From positions 1,112,879 to 1,176,878 of the forward strand of contig JAVSMO010000001.1 in assembly GCA_032027165.1 (NCBI GenBank): DNA of 64,000 nt. Reading direction: 5' to 3'. The notes beneath the pieces were generated by a model. It was not told where the DNA came from and did no database searches. It saw only the letters and a list, made by a program, of their open reading frames with translations. Below, piece after piece: positions 61,822 to 64,000 of the stretch. The stretch's first letter is position 1. Each line of letters starts with the position of its first letter. Source of the DNA: Denitratisoma sp. (GTDB lineage: Bacteria; Pseudomonadota; Gammaproteobacteria; Burkholderiales; Rhodocyclaceae). Position numbers and translations under genes: made by a program.

Positions 61822-61925
61822 CAGATTCTCCGATAAGGGTTGGCCTCCGCCCGGCCGTGCTGCGTTGTTGCGGGCACCCTTTCGGCGCCGGGCGTGTGAA
61901 TTTTGCCGGCCCGAAGGCTGGCAAG
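61822..61925 (-). promoter_or_regulatory. Structured rpsB mRNA leader, possible S2 autoregulatory element
   Basis: From the predicted start at about 61,925, the RNA begins with TTGCCAGCC-TTCG-GGCCGGCAA (61924-61903), a 9-bp stem with one A-C mismatch and a stable UUCG loop. Then CGCCCGGC (61894-61887) pairs with GCCGGGCG (61855-61848), enclosing 31 bases. The Shine-Dalgarno sequence GGAGAA follows near the start codon. Two such stems before rpsB recall the S2 leader motif, but I could not compare it with a covariance model. Confidence 0.55.
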
Positions 61926-61931
61926 TCGCGC

Positions 61932-61961
61932 ATTATAACGGTTTTTTCCTTGCATTTTCAA
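61932..61961 (-). promoter_or_regulatory. Probable rpsB promoter
   Basis: On the minus strand TTGAAA (61961-61956) and TATAAT (61937-61932) are separated by 18 bases. The -10 is perfect and the -35 matches 5 of 6. It is followed by a GC-rich discriminator (GCGCG), as expected for a growth-controlled ribosomal operon. It lies in the gap between divergent rpsB and map. Confidence 0.72.
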
Positions 61962-62007
61962 GCATAATTCATCTTTGAGCACCCCTATGTACCGCACCCC
62001 CAGAGAC

Positions 62008-62811
62008 ATGAGCATCGTCATCAAGACCCCCGAAGAAATTGAAAAGATGCGGGTCGCCGGCCGACTGGCCTCGGAAGTCCTCGATTACATCGAACCCCAC
62101 GTCAAACCGGGCATCACCACGGCGGAACTCGATCGCCTGTGCCACGACTACATGGTCAACGAGCAAGGCACCATTCCGGCACCCCTGAACTACGCCCCGC
62201 CCGGCTACAAGCCCTACCCCAAGTCCATCTGCACCTCGGTCAACCACCAGGTCTGCCACGGCGTGCCGGGCGACAAGGCCTTGAAAAAAGGCGATATCGT
62301 CAATCTCGACATCACCGTCATCAAGCACGGCTGGCACGGCGATACCTCGCGCATGTTCATCGTCGGCAAGGAAGCCAGCATCCTGGCCAAGCGGCTTTGC
62401 GCGGTGACCTACGAGTGTCTCTGGCTGGGCATTGAACAAGTGAGGCCGGGCACCCATCTGGGCGACATCGGTCATGCCATCCAGCGCCACGCCGAGTCGA
62501 ACGGTTTTTCGGTCGTGCGCGAGTTCTGCGGCCACGGCATCGGCCGCCAATTCCATGAAGAACCGCAAGTGCTGCATTACGGCCGACCGGGCAGCGGGCC
62601 GGAGTTGTGCCCCGGCATGATCTTCACCATCGAGCCGATGATCAACGCCGGCAAGGCAGCCATCTCGGAACTTCCCGACGGCTGGACCATCGTCACCAAG
62701 GATCGCAGCCTGTCCGCCCAGTGGGAACATACCGTGCTGGTGACCGAATCCGGTGCTGAAGTGCTGACCTTGTCTGCCGGCTCGCCGCCCAAACCGGAGC
62801 TCCGGGGCTGA
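62008..62811 (+). CDS. map: Methionine aminopeptidase type I
   Basis: Map removes the initiator methionine from nascent proteins. The metal ligands are D101, D112, H176, E209 and E240 and the conserved H84 is in VCHGVPG. Length 267 aa is normal. ATG 62008 gives the usual start MSIVIKTPEEIEKMRVAGRL; ATG 61987 would add 7 residues. map is divergent from rpsB and followed by glnD after 2 bases, as in E. coli. Confidence 0.96.
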   Translation: MSIVIKTPEEIEKMRVAGRLASEVLDYIEPHVKPGITTAELDRLCHDYMVNEQGTIPAPLNYAPPGYKPYPKSICTSVNHQVCHGVPGDKALKKGDIVNLDITVIKHGWHGDTSRMFIVGKEASILAKRLCAVTYECLWLGIEQVRPGTHLGDIGHAIQRHAESNGFSVVREFCGHGIGRQFHEEPQVLHYGRPGSGPELCPGMIFTIEPMINAGKAAISELPDGWTIVTKDRSLSAQWEHTVLVTESGAEVLTLSAGSPPKPELRG

Positions 62812-62813
62812 GC

Positions 62814-64000
62814 ATGCAGTCTGCGCCGACCGGGGAAACCACCCCCCTGCGGCAACATGCCGGCCGTCTCAAGAGCGTACTGGCCAGCGGCCAGGCAGCT
62901 CTGCGCCAGTCTTACGAAGCCAAAGGCGATGCGCTCAGGCTGCTGCGCGGTCACAGCCAGCTGGTCGACGATGTTCTCAGAACACTCTGGCAGGAGGCCC
63001 GCCTGCCGCTGGGACTCTCCCTGGTCGCAGTCGGCGGCTATGGCAGGCGCGAACTGTTCCCTGCATCCGATGTTGACCTCCTCTTCCTCCTGCCGGACAG
63101 CGTCGCCCGGGACACCGAGCGCCAGCTCGAGGATCTTATCGGCCTGCTGTGGGACATCGGCCTGGACATCGGCCACAGCGTCCGCACCGTCTGGCAATGT
63201 GCCGACGAGGCCTCGCGCGACATCACCGTGCAGACCAACCTGCTGGAAGCCCGCCTGATCTGCGGCAGTCGCAGCCTGTTCACCGATTTCGCCGGAAAAA
63301 TGCGGGCACAGCTCGATCCCAAGGCCTTCTTCAAGGGCAAGCGTCTGGAGCAGGACGAACGCTACGTGCGACACCAGGAAACGCCCTACGCCCTGGAGCC
63401 CAACTGCAAGGAGAGTCCCGGCGGCCTGCGTGACCTGCAGGTCATCCTGTGGATCAGCCGCGCGGCCGGCCTGGGCGAATCCTGGAATGATCTGGCCCGC
63501 CGCGGCTACATCACCCGTGGCGAGGCGCTGCAACTGAAGGGCCTCGAGACCTTCCTCAGGCATGCCCGCATCCGTCTGCACTACCTCACCGGGCGGCGCG
63601 AGGACCGGCTCCTCTTCGATCACCAGGAAGCCATTGCCAGCCGCTTCGGCATCGCCGCCGGCAGAACCCGGCGCGCATCCGAACTGCTCATGCAGCGGTA
63701 TTACAGAACGGCGAAATCCGTCACCCAGCTCAACACCATCTTGCTGCAGAACCTCGGTGCAGAAATCTTCCCAGAACCGAACAGGGTGCCGATCATCATC
63801 AACGCCCGCTTCCAGATGGACCACGAGTTGCTGGACGTGCGCAACGAGGACGTCTTCGAGAAAACCCCCTCGGCCATCCTCGAGAGCTTCCTGCTCATGC
63901 AGCAACGGTCCGAACTGAAGGGCATGACGGCGCGCACCTTGCGCGCCCTGTGGCGGGCGCGCCGTCTCGTCGGGCCTGACTTTCGCCGGAACCCTTGCAA
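62814..64000 (+). CDS. glnD: PII uridylyltransferase GlnD, N-terminal part (runs off window)
   Basis: GlnD uridylylates and deuridylylates PII proteins in response to glutamine and so controls nitrogen metabolism. The first 395 codons are present and open to the window end. The nucleotidyltransferase motif VAVGGYGRRELFPASDVDLL is intact, followed by PNCKESPGGLRDLQ and FEKTPSAILESFLLMQ, which are typical of GlnD. ATG 62814 is 2 bases after the map stop. The HD and ACT domains lie beyond the window. Confidence 0.95.
   Translation, partial: MQSAPTGETTPLRQHAGRLKSVLASGQAALRQSYEAKGDALRLLRGHSQLVDDVLRTLWQEARLPLGLSLVAVGGYGRRELFPASDVDLLFLLPDSVARDTERQLEDLIGLLWDIGLDIGHSVRTVWQCADEASRDITVQTNLLEARLICGSRSLFTDFAGKMRAQLDPKAFFKGKRLEQDERYVRHQETPYALEPNCKESPGGLRDLQVILWISRAAGLGESWNDLARRGYITRGEALQLKGLETFLRHARIRLHYLTGRREDRLLFDHQEAIASRFGIAAGRTRRASELLMQRYYRTAKSVTQLNTILLQNLGAEIFPEPNRVPIIINARFQMDHELLDVRNEDVFEKTPSAILESFLLMQQRSELKGMTARTLRALWRARRLVGPDFRRNPC

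Noticed and set aside
62577..63905. 442-codon open frame on the minus strand opposite map and glnD
   Set aside because: Antisense to two clear genes and without motifs.

Overview
The window is a piece of a GC-rich Gram-negative chromosome, very probably a betaproteobacterium, with a Rhodocyclales-like member as my best guess. The evidence is gene order: rne|rluC-HAD-Rieske-sppA; yceD-rpmF-plsX-fab; rpoE-rseABC-degP-lepAB-rnc-era-recO-pdxJ-acpS; pilZ-tatD; and rpsB-tsf-pyrH-frr-uppS-cdsA-dxr-rseP-bamA-skp-lpxD-fabZ-lpxAB-rnhB. It is nearly all core genome. I see no insertion sequence, prophage, CRISPR array, rRNA operon or plasmid function. Genes are tightly packed and many overlap by 4 bases (ATGA, GTGA or TTGA), which implies long operons with coupled translation.

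Layout. 1-4.8 kb: start of rne, then divergent rluC, HAD phosphatase, Rieske protein and SppA-like protease; a methyltransferase and yceF (Maf) run the other way. 4.8-10.9 kb: yceD, rpmF and the fatty-acid genes plsX, fabH, fabD, fabG, acpP, fabF. 10.9-17.3 kb: ygfX-like gene, nadB, then the envelope-stress operon rpoE-rseA-rseB-rseC-degP and a glutaredoxin-like gene. 17.3-27.8 kb: lepA, lepB, a pseudopilin-like protein, rnc, era, recO, pdxJ, acpS, nagZ, a family-5 uracil-DNA glycosylase, uvrC, pgsA. 27.8-28.2 kb: tRNA-Gly, tRNA-Cys and tRNA-Leu behind a near-consensus promoter. 28.3-32.8 kb (minus): mltG-tmk-holB-pilZ-tatD-ankyrin protein. 32.9-41.3 kb: ygfZ, NRDE protein, L,D-transpeptidase, tadA, FAH-family protein, guaBA, DUF4124 protein, ratA-rnfH, smpB. 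41.3-47.7 kb: SPFH/NfeD pair, ppsA, its regulator ppsR, an SPOUT methyltransferase and a glycosyltransferase resembling the selenosugar synthase SenB. 47.7-61.9 kb (minus): the rpsB-to-rnhB supercluster. 62.0-64 kb: map and the 5' part of glnD.

The genes work together chiefly in envelope biogenesis. Fatty-acid synthesis supplies lipid A (lpxA, lpxB, lpxD, fabZ) and phospholipid (plsX, cdsA, pgsA). uppS and dxr supply the isoprenoid carrier. bamA and skp assemble the outer membrane, and the sigma-E circuit (rpoE, rseA, rseB, rseC, degP, rseP) watches it.

The points I think deserve a second look are mostly regulatory: a perfect 16-bp palindrome on the yceD promoter, strong hairpins at the starts of lepA and the ygfX-like gene, a structured rpsB leader sharing a 12-mer with the lepA leader, an apparent orphan senB, and a high-GC block with edges inside era and uvrC. 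I did not find a convincing new multi-gene system.
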